From Erysipelotrichaceae bacterium (GTDB lineage: Bacteria; Bacillota_I; Bacilli_A; Erysipelotrichales; Erysipelotrichaceae): a DNA stretch of 64,000 nt. The notes below the pieces were generated by a model that searched no databases, was not told the origin of the DNA, and saw only the letters and a list, made by a program, of their open reading frames with translations. The number at the start of each line of letters is the position of its first letter. The first letter of the stretch is position 1. This document shows, in pieces, positions 51,032-60,836 of this stretch. A program made the translations under genes and the position numbers. The DNA is taken from NCBI GenBank assembly GCA_017428765.1, contig JAFRQF010000005.1:1-64000 (forward strand), in the 5' to 3' direction.

Positions 51032-52316
51032 ATATCTTCAGGAGTCTTTCGTAGACCTCATCCGGGTCGATCTTCTTGCCGTCGATGTAACGTTCGGCGA
51101 TATTTCTTTCATCGCCGATGTAGCAGAACCTTTCCAAGGCATCCGCTAACGAAGTGTGATATTCCTTATCGAGCATGTCATCGACCACCAGGGCATTGAA
51201 GCGATAGCCCCTTTCCAGTTTTCCGACTCTGTCAAAGATGCTTCCGCCGTTGACCGTCGCCATATAGAAGGCATTGGCCAGTTCGATTTTTTTATTGTCC
51301 GGTTCATAGAACTCCTTCATCTTGGAGATCTGGGCAGCTCTGGCGATCTGACGGTAGATGCCTAAGAAGTGGCCGCCGCCGACATCGGAACCAAGGGCGA
51401 TCTTCAAGCCCTTTTCTTTCATCTCTGCGGCAGGCATGATCCCGGCGATGATATTGGATGTCGCATCCGGACAGTGCACGGAAATGCCGTCATACTGCTT
51501 TAATATTCTCTCTTCCGTCTTTGTCGGAAAGATGACATGCGCAAAGATCTTCGGGCCGCTTCCTTTCAGCAGGCCAAGTGCCTCGTAGATCTCACCGTCC
51601 GAGGCATATTCCGGATACAGCTCCTTCGCCCAGGCAGCTTCGGCTTTCGATTCGACGAGGTGGGTCTGTACGCCGACATCATATTTTTCCGCCAGCCTCC
51701 CGAGACCTTCCATGAGTTTCCTGGAGCAGGTCGGGGCAAAGCGCGGCGTCAGGATCGGCTTCACTTTCTCATCGCCAAGATGTTCCTTGATGAACTTCTC
51801 GGTCTTTTCAAGAGAGACCTCCGTGTCATCGACATAGTAGTCCGGTGAATTCCTGTCCATATTGACAAGGCCTGTGTAGGCATAAAGCCCCGCTTCCTTC
51901 AGCATCTTATACAGCAGATCGCAGGCATCATAATGGATCGTCGTGAACAAAGAAAGATGGAAGCTTCCCTGTCTTAAGAATTCCCTTACGAGTCTGGCAT
52001 AAACGGATCTGGCATAGTTCATATCTTTATAGTTGGATTCCTGCGGAAAGGTATAGTCATTCAGCCAGTCAAACAGCAGGCAGTCCATGCCGATGCCTCT
52101 TTGCGGGTATTGCGGGGCATGCATATGCAGGTCGGAAAATGCCGGTAAGATCAGCTTTTCTTTATGATCGATCAGCGTCTCATTCTCATATTCCGGTCTC
52201 AGAGTTTCCGATACGTCTGCAATGAAACCGTCTTTGACGGCGATGTATCCCTGCTCAATGATCCTTAATTCGTCGTAGGAAGCCGAAGTGATGATGTTGC
52301 CTTTATGGATCTGCAT
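51030..52316 (-). CDS. guaD: Guanine deaminase
   Basis: Amidohydrolase that turns guanine into xanthine. Metal ligands: HMH in FSDLHMHAPQYPQRG near residue 64, histidine in VQTHLVES near 215, histidine in FAHVIFP near 255, and aspartate in ALGSDVGGG near 310. The YTFPQE segment is typical of guanine deaminases. 428 residues. AGGAC-type site before the ATG; TATAAT at 52345-52350 gives a 20-base leader. Monocistronic. Confidence 0.9.
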   Translation of the reverse strand: MQIHKGNIITSASYDELRIIEQGYIAVKDGFIADVSETLRPEYENETLIDHKEKLILPAFSDLHMHAPQYPQRGIGMDCLLFDWLNDYTFPQESNYKDMNYARSVYARLVREFLRQGSFHLSLFTTIHYDACDLLYKMLKEAGLYAYTGLVNMDRNSPDYYVDDTEVSLEKTEKFIKEHLGDEKVKPILTPRFAPTCSRKLMEGLGRLAEKYDVGVQTHLVESKAEAAWAKELYPEYASDGEIYEALGLLKGSGPKIFAHVIFPTKTEERILKQYDGISVHCPDATSNIIAGIMPAAEMKEKGLKIALGSDVGGGHFLGIYRQIARAAQISKMKEFYEPDNKKIELANAFYMATVNGGSIFDRVGKLERGYRFNALVVDDMLDKEYHTSLADALERFCYIGDERNIAERYIDGKKIDPDEVYERLLKI

Positions 52317-52351
52317 GTAAAGTCCTCTTTCTTTCTATGCCAACATTATAC

Positions 52352-52376
52352 AAGAAAAGGAAGGCTTCGCCTTCCC
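52352..52376 (-). terminator. Terminator of the PASTA-ABC exporter operon
   Basis: GGAAGGC and GCCTTCC form a 7-bp stem around GAAG-type loop followed by TTTTC on the minus strand. Confidence 0.8.
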
Positions 52377-52386
52377 TGTCTTATCA

Positions 52387-53064
52387 TCATAATTCGTTGA
52401 GTTTGCCGTCTTTCAACAGGACTCTTAAGTCGGACATCTCCGAAACGGTATTGGAATGGGTGACGACGATGATCGTCTTACCGAATTCCTGGGACAGCTC
52501 CTTGAAGATGGCGATGATCTCGCGTTCCGTCGCCGTATCCAGGTTTCCTGTCGGCTCATCGGCAAAGATCAGATCGACGTTGGATGCCAGAGATCTGGCG
52601 ATCGCCACACGCTGCTGTTCACCGCCGGAGAGCTGATTGACCATGCGGTCCGCCTTGGAACGCACGATACCGAATCTTTCCAGAAGGTTGTAGGCGACGT
52701 TCTTCCTGTCTTTCGGCAGCTTGTTGTCGGTCTCCGACATCGCCAGCATGACGTTTTCCAAGCCTGTCAGATAGGAGATCAGATTGTACTGCTGGAAGAC
52801 GATGGAGATCGCATTCCTTCTGTATTTGTGAAGACCGATCTCTTTGATGTTCTTTCCTTCAAAATAGATCTCGCCGCTTTTGGCGGTATCCAGGCCCGCG
52901 ATGATCGACAATAAGGTCGTCTTACCGGAACCGGAAGGACCTAAGATCGTATAGAACTTTCCTTTTTCAAATGTGTAGGAAAGATCTTTCAGGATCTGTC
53001 TTTCATAGCCGCCATCGATATAAGAATAATTGATGTTTTCTAGTCTCAGTATTTCTTCTGCCAT
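52387..53064 (-). CDS. MacB/LolD-type ABC transporter ATPase
   Basis: ATPase of 225 residues with Walker A GPSGSGKTT near 42, signature LSGGEQQRVAIARSLA near 143 and Walker B IFADEPTGNLD near 165. Class typical of ABC systems paired with FtsX-type permeases. Nine bases after the permease gene. Substrate not deducible. Confidence 0.92.
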   Translation of the reverse strand: MAEEILRLENINYSYIDGGYERQILKDLSYTFEKGKFYTILGPSGSGKTTLLSIIAGLDTAKSGEIYFEGKNIKEIGLHKYRRNAISIVFQQYNLISYLTGLENVMLAMSETDNKLPKDRKNVAYNLLERFGIVRSKADRMVNQLSGGEQQRVAIARSLASNVDLIFADEPTGNLDTATEREIIAIFKELSQEFGKTIIVVTHSNTVSEMSDLRVLLKDGKLNEL

Positions 53065-53072
53065 ATGCCCTC

Positions 53073-54686
53073 CTAGTTCTGATTCATCAGGATCTTCTTC
53101 GGATTGTATCGCATGATCATGAAGGAAGGTATGATGACGGAGATCAGAACGATGCCTAAGCCCATGACGTAGATCTCGGCAATGATCAATGGGGAGATCT
53201 TTACCTCATATTCCGAGATCAGATCATCCAATGAGATCTCCGTGGAGTAATCCGTGTTCCAGATATCGATGTAATCGTAGCCGAAGTCTTCTTCGTTTGC
53301 GACATCGGAAGTGGCGATCTGCGCCTCTAAGACCGTATTGCCGATCTTCTTGGCGATCAGGGAACCCGATATGACCGAAAGAGTGAAACCGATGATCGCA
53401 ACAAGCGCCAGCTCGACGAAGAACTGGGCGATGACTTTGACCTTGGAAGCACCGACTGACAGCAGGACACCGATCTCATATTCCCTGGTCTTCAAAGTCA
53501 GAGCGGTGACCAAAGTGATGATGACGATCGCATTGATGACGACCAGCCACACGATGAAGTTGGCATACATCGACAGCGTATCCAAAGGTTTGGACAGTCT
53601 GTTGAATTCGTCGTTGTTGGCATCCAGGGATGTGAACTGCGAAATGGAATTGGAATAGTCTTCAACGAACTGTTCGACATTGAGCGGATCATCCAGCAGC
53701 AGCGTGACGTTTTCCATATACATGCTGCGTTCCATGTTTTCCATCGACGGACGGTTCTCCTCGTTGGAATAGTATTCATCTTCCGGATTCTGGGCCGCAT
53801 AGTAATCGAAGGTCTTCTGCTGTACCGGCAGCATCGCCTTGAATACGGCAGTCGTCGGCATGAAGATCATATTGTCCGGATTTTCGTATGGGGAAGCATA
53901 TTCCCAGTTGGATGCATCCGGAAGCAGAGGGTTGTGATGGTCATAGATACCGATGACCTGGAATTCGCAGTTGTAATCTTCCGGGTTGACGCCCTGTCTT
54001 CTCATGTAGGAAGAATCATTGCCGGTCGCCAGAGTGATCGTATCACCGACACCGACTCCGTTGGTCGCTGCCAGATTGACGGAGATCAGACAGACCGATT
54101 CGGCATTATTGATCTCTTCCTGGGTATAGAATCTTCCTTCGGTGATCTCATAGCCGCCGTCTTCGAATTCGATCATGCCCGGGAACATGTTGGACTTGAT
54201 GAAGAAGTACGGTTCCTTGTAGGTCTCGCACTGCATCACGCCGTCCTCGTCGTAAAAACAGGACTGGCCGCCGCTCTCATCCATGTTCTGTTCCCTGCTG
54301 TTGCCCAGATGGACGAAATCCAAAGAACCTTCCGCATCGGAATACCACATGTTGGAAGAGACCGCATTGGCGATCCTGACACGCGGATCCGTTAAGAATC
54401 CGGCAACATCTTCCACTTTGACACGCGGATAGTTCTCATAGAACTTGTTGATCTCATCTTCGTCGGTCAAAGACTCGACATAGCGGTAGACCTTGTCGTA
54501 GTCGACCATATAGGTAACGACGGCCCGCATCTTCTTACGGGTGAGGATCTTCGCACTTTCGGCAGCCGAAGAGACACCCAGGCCGATGATGACCAGGTTA
54601 CCGATCAGAAAAAACGTCAGGACCAGGAGTATCGTTTTTGACAGCCTCCTGGTGACATTTTTGAATGCTCTGTTTATAAAATTCAT
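53073..54686 (-). CDS. FtsX/MacB-type ABC permease with large external domain
   Basis: A 537-residue permease: first transmembrane helix near 18-40, an extracytoplasmic domain of about 330 residues, and three helices in the last third (IVWLVVINAIVIITLVTALTL and two more), with the cytoplasmic loop YEIGVLLSVGASKVKV typical of the FtsX fold. AGGAG site before ATG. Partner of the next gene; the preceding PASTA protein is probably the third component. Confidence 0.88.
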   Translation of the reverse strand: MNFINRAFKNVTRRLSKTILLVLTFFLIGNLVIIGLGVSSAAESAKILTRKKMRAVVTYMVDYDKVYRYVESLTDEDEINKFYENYPRVKVEDVAGFLTDPRVRIANAVSSNMWYSDAEGSLDFVHLGNSREQNMDESGGQSCFYDEDGVMQCETYKEPYFFIKSNMFPGMIEFEDGGYEITEGRFYTQEEINNAESVCLISVNLAATNGVGVGDTITLATGNDSSYMRRQGVNPEDYNCEFQVIGIYDHHNPLLPDASNWEYASPYENPDNMIFMPTTAVFKAMLPVQQKTFDYYAAQNPEDEYYSNEENRPSMENMERSMYMENVTLLLDDPLNVEQFVEDYSNSISQFTSLDANNDEFNRLSKPLDTLSMYANFIVWLVVINAIVIITLVTALTLKTREYEIGVLLSVGASKVKVIAQFFVELALVAIIGFTLSVISGSLIAKKIGNTVLEAQIATSDVANEEDFGYDYIDIWNTDYSTEISLDDLISEYEVKISPLIIAEIYVMGLGIVLISVIIPSFMIMRYNPKKILMNQN

Positions 54687-54694
54687 ATTCGCTC

Positions 54695-56215
54695 CTATTG
54701 TTTATAGCTGTCATCACAGATCGTGATATATACCGTGATGCTTTCCGGCAGATAGGTACCGGCTGCGATCGGCTTGTCATCCCAGCGTCTGACCGAGATC
54801 ATCTCGCCATTCGCCTTACCCGGTGCATAGGCATAGGAAACTTCATAAGTGATGTTTGCCCAGTCGCAGAGCGCCCTTGCGTCATCTTCCACGAGCTTGC
54901 AGTTATACAGATCCGCCCAGGTCACAGGCGTGACACCGTCTTCCTTCTTGAACAGGTCCTTCGGATCTTCCAGAAGGATGTTCCTTCCCTTGGAAATCCA
55001 GACGTTCATCGAAGAACCGACGTAGACGCCGTTGTCATAACGGATGATCTTGTTGACCGGGATATCGTCGGAGAATTCATAGATCCTGTTGACGGTGATA
55101 TCGGCACCTAATTCGTTCTGTTGATCCTTCCAGTCGTGCAGACCGCCGCGGTCGTGGTATTCGCCGCCGACGAAGTTGCCCGGGATATCGACGATATTGC
55201 CAAGCGACATCGTCAGTTCGATCAGACTGCTCGGATCGATCAGAGAGCCTGCGGAAAGTGACTGGCTGAGTACGACGTCCTTTGCTTCGGAAGAATAGAT
55301 GCCCTTTTCGGTATCGATATAGGCTGTCGGATTCTTGCGCATCCAGGCATCGACCTGTTTCTTGGTCCAGCCGACCATGTTCGGCATATAGACGGCAACG
55401 CCCTTGGAGACGACGACCGTCATCGTATCGCCTTCCTTGATGGTCTTGCCGGAAGCGATGGATTGGGAGATGACATAGTCCTGATCGATCTTGTCGGAAT
55501 ACTGTTCGACTTTGATCAGTTCGATCTTGTTGTTCTTGGCCCAGGCTTCCACGGTCGCGAAAGGCTTCTTTTCGAAGTCTTCGACCGACACCTTGCCGGC
55601 CGGTGCCGCACCCTTGGAGACATTGATCTTCAAAGTACAGCCTCTGGTGAAGTTATCTTCTTCACATCCCGAGAAGGAATAGTCGATGACTTCGTTCTCC
55701 GGAACTTCGGTATTATACGCCGTGACCGTCTTGGTCTTTAACAATTTATTGGAAGATATCCATTCCTGGATCTCGTCCTTGGTCATTTCGGAGAGGTTCG
55801 GCACACTGATCTTTTCCTCCGGATCCGGTCCCAAAGACAATGTGAAGTTGAGCTTGACATCTTTTCTGACCTTCCTTCCGGCTTCGACGCTCTGTTTCAG
55901 GATCGTACCTTCGGCAGAATCGAAATCGTAGGTATCATCAAAGATGACACCGCTGGCTTCGATACCCTGCTGCTTGACCCAGGCTGCGACATCGCTCCTG
56001 GTCTTGCCGACAAAGTCCGGCATCTCGATCTTCGGCGCGAAGAAAAGGAAATATGAGAGGATCCCCAGCACTGCCAGAACGATCGCCGCAATGATCAGTG
56101 CTTTGACATTCAGCGGTTTTCTTTCTCTTTGTACCGGTATCCTTTCTTCCTCCTGGAAACTGGCCGGTTTCCCCTGATCGGAGAACTGGTCCAGAAAGTT
56201 TTTATCATCAGGCAT
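54695..56215 (-). CDS. PASTA-repeat membrane protein of an ABC exporter operon
   Basis: A 506-residue protein: cytoplasmic N-terminus, one transmembrane helix near 38-60, then four or five PASTA-like repeats outside (MPDFVGKTRSDVAAWVKQQG, VPNLSEMTKDEIQEWI, MPNMVGWTKKQVDAWM and others). No kinase domain precedes them, unlike PknB-type proteins. PASTA domains bind peptidoglycan or muropeptides. Its place directly before a MacB-type permease/ATPase pair suggests it plays the part of a periplasmic adaptor or sensor. GGGGG site before the ATG. Confidence 0.85.
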   Translation of the reverse strand: MPDDKNFLDQFSDQGKPASFQEEERIPVQRERKPLNVKALIIAAIVLAVLGILSYFLFFAPKIEMPDFVGKTRSDVAAWVKQQGIEASGVIFDDTYDFDSAEGTILKQSVEAGRKVRKDVKLNFTLSLGPDPEEKISVPNLSEMTKDEIQEWISSNKLLKTKTVTAYNTEVPENEVIDYSFSGCEEDNFTRGCTLKINVSKGAAPAGKVSVEDFEKKPFATVEAWAKNNKIELIKVEQYSDKIDQDYVISQSIASGKTIKEGDTMTVVVSKGVAVYMPNMVGWTKKQVDAWMRKNPTAYIDTEKGIYSSEAKDVVLSQSLSAGSLIDPSSLIELTMSLGNIVDIPGNFVGGEYHDRGGLHDWKDQQNELGADITVNRIYEFSDDIPVNKIIRYDNGVYVGSSMNVWISKGRNILLEDPKDLFKKEDGVTPVTWADLYNCKLVEDDARALCDWANITYEVSYAYAPGKANGEMISVRRWDDKPIAAGTYLPESITVYITICDDSYKQ

Positions 56216-56295
56216 ATGCGCTTACCCCCTTATTCAATCTCTTTCATTATATGCCAATCTGAAAGCATATTTTCTTAATATCTACTAACAAGTCC

Positions 56296-57804
56296 TTAAG
56301 GTTTCGTCACATCAGGTACATAAGAATGATAGATACGCAGTGTTCCATCCGTACCGATGCGATACTCTCCCTCTTCGGTCGTTACCGTGATCCTGACCGA
56401 AGGATCCTTCGCCAGAGCGATCAGATCCTTCAAGGCGATCGCTTCGTTGCAGGTATACTGGCTATAGGAAAAACCTCCGTCCGGAACGATCGTGATGTGA
56501 GAGGAAGCCTCATATTCTGCGTATTCCCCTTCATAGAAGTCATCGATCGCCTTCTTGCGGTAGCGCTCGATGATATCGGAAGTCTCTTCGCTCATAAGAG
56601 ATACCTGATTCGCGATCTTATCACCGTTGACCTGAACGAAGACACCGACGTATTCGCCCCGTTTGCCCTGCTGTTCAAAAATATAATCGTTCACCTCATT
56701 ATTGTTATCCGCATACCAGATGTCGATACTGACGGTATCCGGACCTTTCGCCTTTTCATATCTGTCGGAAAGGCCAAATCCCCGGCTGCTTCTTGCCGAT
56801 GAAACAAAAAGCAACGAGACGAGCACGACCGCCAGATAGAACAGAGGCAGTCTGAAGTTGAAATAGAACTTGCGGCGGTAAAGGAAGTAAGCAGCCACGA
56901 ATGCTGCAAATAACAGGATATACAGGACGAAATGATCGCCAAGGAATTCGCCAAGTGCTTTGTATCTCATACCGTATAATGTTGCGATCGCATAGACGCA
57001 GACGATCAGATACAGGTTGATCACTAACGGATAGGAGAAGAAAGAAGTCGAACGCGAATTCGCCCTCTCCGCTTTGCGAAGGACATAGGAGCGATGAAGC
57101 AGATATGCCGATAAAAGCGCAGCGATACATAGACCGATCAAAGAAGACCAGTATACTTTGCCCTGTTCGGCGATCATCAGCAGCAGTTCCGCCGACATGT
57201 AGATCGGTGAAAAGAAACGGATCACCGAAAGGTCGGGATTGTTTCCTCCCGCCACAAAGGAATAAAAGAAGCTGCTGATGACGATGTAGATCGCAAGCGG
57301 AAGGCAGGTATAGGCACCCATCATGATGACGCCGTCGATCAGATCGTTGCCGATCAGATATAAGGCCGTGTTGAACATGACCAAGGCCAGACAGGTCGGA
57401 GCCATTACGGCCAGGGCAAGCAGCACATTGAAAGGTTGCGAAGGGCTCGGAAGCGAAGAACCGATGACATCGGCCGGGTATTGCCCCTTGATGCCGAAAG
57501 CGATACAGCCGATGGCGATCATCAGATAGACGCCAAGAAAGCAGAAGACGATCCCCGTTACCAGCATCGCCTTGCGCGATACCGGCAAAGACAGATAGGA
57601 ATCGACTGCCTTTTTATCGTGGACGTGGTAAAAGACGATCATCGGCAGGATGAAACTGCAGCCTGCCGCAAAGATGCCCTGTAATATCAGATCAAGACCG
57701 CGTATCGTATTGCCCAATGCGTTGAGCATGCCTACCAGCAGCAGAAGGATCAGCAGATAGCGGTTGGAAGAAAGCAGATATCTGAAATATTCTTTGGAAA
57801 ACAT
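56296..57804 (-). CDS. ABC-2-type permease
   Basis: A 502-residue membrane protein with about eight helices and a C-terminal extracytoplasmic domain (from about 345). It resembles permeases of YtrABC-like envelope-stress exporters. The start overlaps the ATPase stop by one base (TAATG). Last gene of the GntR-ATPase-permease unit. Confidence 0.75.
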   Translation of the reverse strand: MFSKEYFRYLLSSNRYLLILLLLVGMLNALGNTIRGLDLILQGIFAAGCSFILPMIVFYHVHDKKAVDSYLSLPVSRKAMLVTGIVFCFLGVYLMIAIGCIAFGIKGQYPADVIGSSLPSPSQPFNVLLALAVMAPTCLALVMFNTALYLIGNDLIDGVIMMGAYTCLPLAIYIVISSFFYSFVAGGNNPDLSVIRFFSPIYMSAELLLMIAEQGKVYWSSLIGLCIAALLSAYLLHRSYVLRKAERANSRSTSFFSYPLVINLYLIVCVYAIATLYGMRYKALGEFLGDHFVLYILLFAAFVAAYFLYRRKFYFNFRLPLFYLAVVLVSLLFVSSARSSRGFGLSDRYEKAKGPDTVSIDIWYADNNNEVNDYIFEQQGKRGEYVGVFVQVNGDKIANQVSLMSEETSDIIERYRKKAIDDFYEGEYAEYEASSHITIVPDGGFSYSQYTCNEAIALKDLIALAKDPSVRITVTTEEGEYRIGTDGTLRIYHSYVPDVTKP

Positions 57805-58679
57805 TATCTGTCACCTCCTTCGTGTTCATAGATGAACAGTTCTTCAAAGTTGACCGGAAGCGTGTCCAAGATCAAAGGATGAAGACTTCTGAGTTTTTCT
57901 TCGATCTCGCTTCTTTCTCCCTTGATGACAAAGGAATAGACCGAGCCTTCCCTGTGGGAATGCAGGATCTCAAACTGTTTAAAGAAGCTCTCATCGACCG
58001 GCGTATTGAAAGCCAGCTGGTATTTGTTGATGTTGGCCTTGGATTCCAGAAGATCGCCATAGGAAGAGATCTTCCCGTTCTCTAAGATGCCATAGGAATC
58101 GCAGATATCCTCAAGCTCCTTCAGGTTGTGGGAAGAGATGATGATGGTCGAGCCGTCTTCCTCGATGAACTCATAAAGAAGTTTCTTGAGTTCATGACGC
58201 ACGATCGGATCGAGCCCGTCAAATGCCTCATCCAATAATAAGAGCTTCGGACGGATCGACAGTGCGAACAATAACATCGTCTGCCGTTTCATGCCCTTGG
58301 AAAAAGAAGAGACCGGCTTGTTTTCACTTAACGCAAACAGCTTCAGCAGCTTTTCATACGCCTCTTCATTCAGATCGTAGAAAGACGCATAGAAGTCTTT
58401 CAAAGAACGTATCGTGGCAGCCGGCGGATAATAAGGATCATCGCTCACGAAAAAGATCTGTTTTCTGATCTTTTCATCTTCATATGTGTTTTTCTCATTA
58501 AAATACACGGCCCCTTCATCCGTATCGTAGATGCCGGACACGCATCTTAAAAGCGTCGATTTGCCCGCACCGTTGACACCGACCAGACCGAACATGGAAC
58601 CTTCATTCACGATAAGGTTCAGACCATCAAGGACTTTCTTATCTCTGAAAGCCTTGGACAAACGTTCTATCCTTAACAT
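57804..58679 (-). CDS. ABC transporter ATPase (YtrB/BcrA-like)
   Basis: 291 residues: Walker A GVNGAGKST near 36, signature SSFSKGMKRQT near 126 (SFSKGM variant common in this group), Walker B LLLLDEAFDGLD near 150, and a C-terminal extension of about 80 residues. Overlaps the GntR gene by seven bases. Confidence 0.88.
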   Translation of the reverse strand: MLRIERLSKAFRDKKVLDGLNLIVNEGSMFGLVGVNGAGKSTLLRCVSGIYDTDEGAVYFNEKNTYEDEKIRKQIFFVSDDPYYPPAATIRSLKDFYASFYDLNEEAYEKLLKLFALSENKPVSSFSKGMKRQTMLLFALSIRPKLLLLDEAFDGLDPIVRHELKKLLYEFIEEDGSTIIISSHNLKELEDICDSYGILENGKISSYGDLLESKANINKYQLAFNTPVDESFFKQFEILHSHREGSVYSFVIKGERSEIEEKLRSLHPLILDTLPVNFEELFIYEHEGGDR

Positions 58680-59035
58680 GTTTCCTCCTCGTATACTCTC
58701 TCCAAAAGAGCGATCACTTCCTGCTTTGCGAAACCTTCCTCCTTCAGAGTCATCAGGATCTTCATCGCATCAGAGGTATCTTTTTCGCTTTTTCCTTCCT
58801 TTGAACCGGAAACGAAAACACCCTTTTTGTTCAAAGTGTAGATGTAGCCGTTCTTCTCAAGCTCCTGGTAGGCCTTCATGACCGTATTGGGATTGATGCC
58901 TAACTCCATCGCCAGACTTCTCACGGAAGGAAGTCTGTCATCCGGCCTGAGGATACCGGCTTGAATGAATCTGACGATCTGTGAACGGATCTGTTCATAG
59001 ATCGATTCTTTTCCTTGTAAGTTGATCAGGAACAT
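58673..59035 (-). CDS. GntR-family (YtrA-type) repressor
   Basis: A 120-residue regulator with only the winged helix (SIYEQIRSQIVRF, GILRPDDRLPSVRSLAMELG) and a short helical tail, the YtrA subfamily layout. The ATG at 59035 has GGAGG six bases before it; the frame is open further upstream but without support. It probably represses its own ABC operon through the direct repeats just upstream. Confidence 0.88.
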   Translation of the reverse strand: MFLINLQGKESIYEQIRSQIVRFIQAGILRPDDRLPSVRSLAMELGINPNTVMKAYQELEKNGYIYTLNKKGVFVSGSKEGKSEKDTSDAMKILMTLKEEGFAKQEVIALLERVYEEETC

Positions 59036-59050
59036 CCGCTGCCTCCAATC

Positions 59051-59086
59051 TGTATTAACTGTATTAATTGTATTATCTGTATTATG
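59051..59086. promoter_or_regulatory. Four 9-bp direct repeats, probable GntR operator
   Basis: TGTATTAAC, TGTATTAAT, TGTATTATC and TGTATTATG follow one another without gaps, 16 bases upstream of the GntR ATG. They also supply AT-rich -10-like sequences for its promoter (TAATAC on the minus strand). Confidence 0.7.
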
Positions 59087-59174
59087 CGATGTCAAATCGG
59101 AACGCCTCTTTCGCCCGAAGAGTTTCAGGTCCGTATCTTTTCCCATGTTATGATGAAAGAAAAAGGGGCACATT

Positions 59175-60443
59175 ATGAAAACGATCAGGATCATTCTGGG
59201 AATACTTCTTTCGCTTTTGCTTATCACCGAAATTTTATGTTCGGGAACGCTTTTCGCATCTTCAAAGGTATTTGAAGAAGAATCACTGAATACGATCCTT
59301 TCGCAGATCGATACCGGAAAGAAGATCATGGATTATGAATACCTGTCGGAAGATATCGATTCGACAGACATCTATGAACAGCTTGCCAAAGCCATCCCGG
59401 CGCAAGTCGCTTTGTCTGTCAATGTCTCAGGACAGGAAGCTGTCATCTGTCAAGACGGTGCCTTACAGCAGATCGCGCAGCTGGAAGAAGAGAAATACGC
59501 CTACACTTCCTTCGACTCTGTGGCTGAAGATCTTGCTGAAGCTTATGTACAGACAGCGATCGCGCACAAGATCATCAGCCCCGGAAAGACGATCAGCTAC
59601 AAAGACTCACGGAATCAGCGGGTCTATGCCAGAAGCGATACGCTGTTACAGGAAACCATCGTTCTCAAATACAAAACGATCCTTGAAAAGCTGAAGGAAG
59701 AAGGCTTCTTCTGCAGTCTGGACATCGACGGGAAAAACGCGATCGTCTATCTGATGCGATGCGGCAAGAAGGCTGCTGAAGCAAAAAACGGATTGTATCG
59801 TTCCATCGAAAACAAGATCTCTGAGATCTTCAACGCTCATTTTGTGGATTATATCCGCTGTCTGAAAGACCGGGATCCTTCCTACGCTCTGATCGCTCAG
59901 CAGGACCTCAACGAGATCTTACTGAGCGAAGTCTATTCCTACATTCACAGTCTTGACATTTCTCAAGAGAAACTGCGCACCGACAGGGTGAATGCATCCA
60001 TCCTTCAAGGCATTTCCCAGTACATCGCTCCTAAGCTCTATACATGTCTGCCATCCTATAAAGATACGCTCACGGCGCTGGGTGAGACCGGCATGTCTTT
60101 AGCCGCATTCGCCTTAAACGGCAGGATGTTTTCTATCTGTCTGGCCGCTGCTGTTATGACCATGGTCTTGCTGCTGCTGATCGGAAAAGGGAAAGCCTTA
60201 TTCTATATCGGGATCGCCTTCCTCTTATCGGGGGCAGCTGCCTTATCAGGCAGATCCGCTTCCGTTAGGCTGCCGGATATCATGAGTACATCTTTAGCCG
60301 CTGAGAGAAATGATCTTTCCTTTCTGATCCCCGATTTTGTCAAAGCTGTCCTGGAACGCCTCTTTTCCCTTGGGATCTATATCGCAGCTTTCGGCATCCT
60401 CTTGCTTGCCGCATCTTTTCTGTTCAAAAAGAAAAAGGCTTGA
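59175..60443 (+). CDS. Unknown membrane protein, divergent from the GntR-ABC operon
   Basis: 422 residues: N-terminal signal anchor (residues 4-28), about 280 residues of mixed helical extracytoplasmic sequence, then three transmembrane helices near 318-340, 343-360 and 395-418 and a Lys-rich end. No known domain recognised. AAAGGGG precedes the ATG. Its promoter region abuts the GntR operator, so coregulation is possible. Confidence 0.75.
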   Translation: MKTIRIILGILLSLLLITEILCSGTLFASSKVFEEESLNTILSQIDTGKKIMDYEYLSEDIDSTDIYEQLAKAIPAQVALSVNVSGQEAVICQDGALQQIAQLEEEKYAYTSFDSVAEDLAEAYVQTAIAHKIISPGKTISYKDSRNQRVYARSDTLLQETIVLKYKTILEKLKEEGFFCSLDIDGKNAIVYLMRCGKKAAEAKNGLYRSIENKISEIFNAHFVDYIRCLKDRDPSYALIAQQDLNEILLSEVYSYIHSLDISQEKLRTDRVNASILQGISQYIAPKLYTCLPSYKDTLTALGETGMSLAAFALNGRMFSICLAAAVMTMVLLLLIGKGKALFYIGIAFLLSGAAALSGRSASVRLPDIMSTSLAAERNDLSFLIPDFVKAVLERLFSLGIYIAAFGILLLAASFLFKKKKA

Positions 60444-60488
60444 TCTCAAGCCTTCTTAAACCCGATATAAAAACGTAAACTTTTCTGA

Positions 60489-60719
60489 TCAGCCCAGTTT
60501 GTCGAAATCGAAGTCTTTCAATGCTTCAAACAGAGCCAGAGCTTCCTCTCTGTTTAAAGTGATGCCCTTTTGCATCTTATCCTCCGCTCTGTTCCATTTA
60601 CGGATATCGAGCTTCGGTCTGCCGGTACCGTAGGTGATGATGTTCGCCTCACAGGTGAAGTCACCGTTTTCCGATAAGACAGCGACTTCTTCATTGATCT
60701 CGTATTTGAATTCTGCCAT
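60489..60719 (-). CDS. PC4/YdbC-like single-stranded nucleic acid-binding protein
   Basis: 76 residues from the ATG at 60719, with AAGGAGG six bases before it. The sequence (FTCEANIITYGTGRPKLDIRKW, then ALALFEAL) follows the YdbC/PC4 fold, which binds single-stranded DNA or RNA. A longer frame upstream lacks a ribosome-binding site. Confidence 0.78.
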   Translation of the reverse strand: MAEFKYEINEEVAVLSENGDFTCEANIITYGTGRPKLDIRKWNRAEDKMQKGITLNREEALALFEALKDFDFDKLG

Positions 60720-60836
60720 ACTTTCCTCCTTATCTTTCAAAGTGTTTTTTAAACGCAGTTCTGCGCACTTTTCTTCTTTTTGTGTCGATCATAACAGACA
60801 TGCGGCATATCTGATCACTCGATATCTTTGTCTTTG

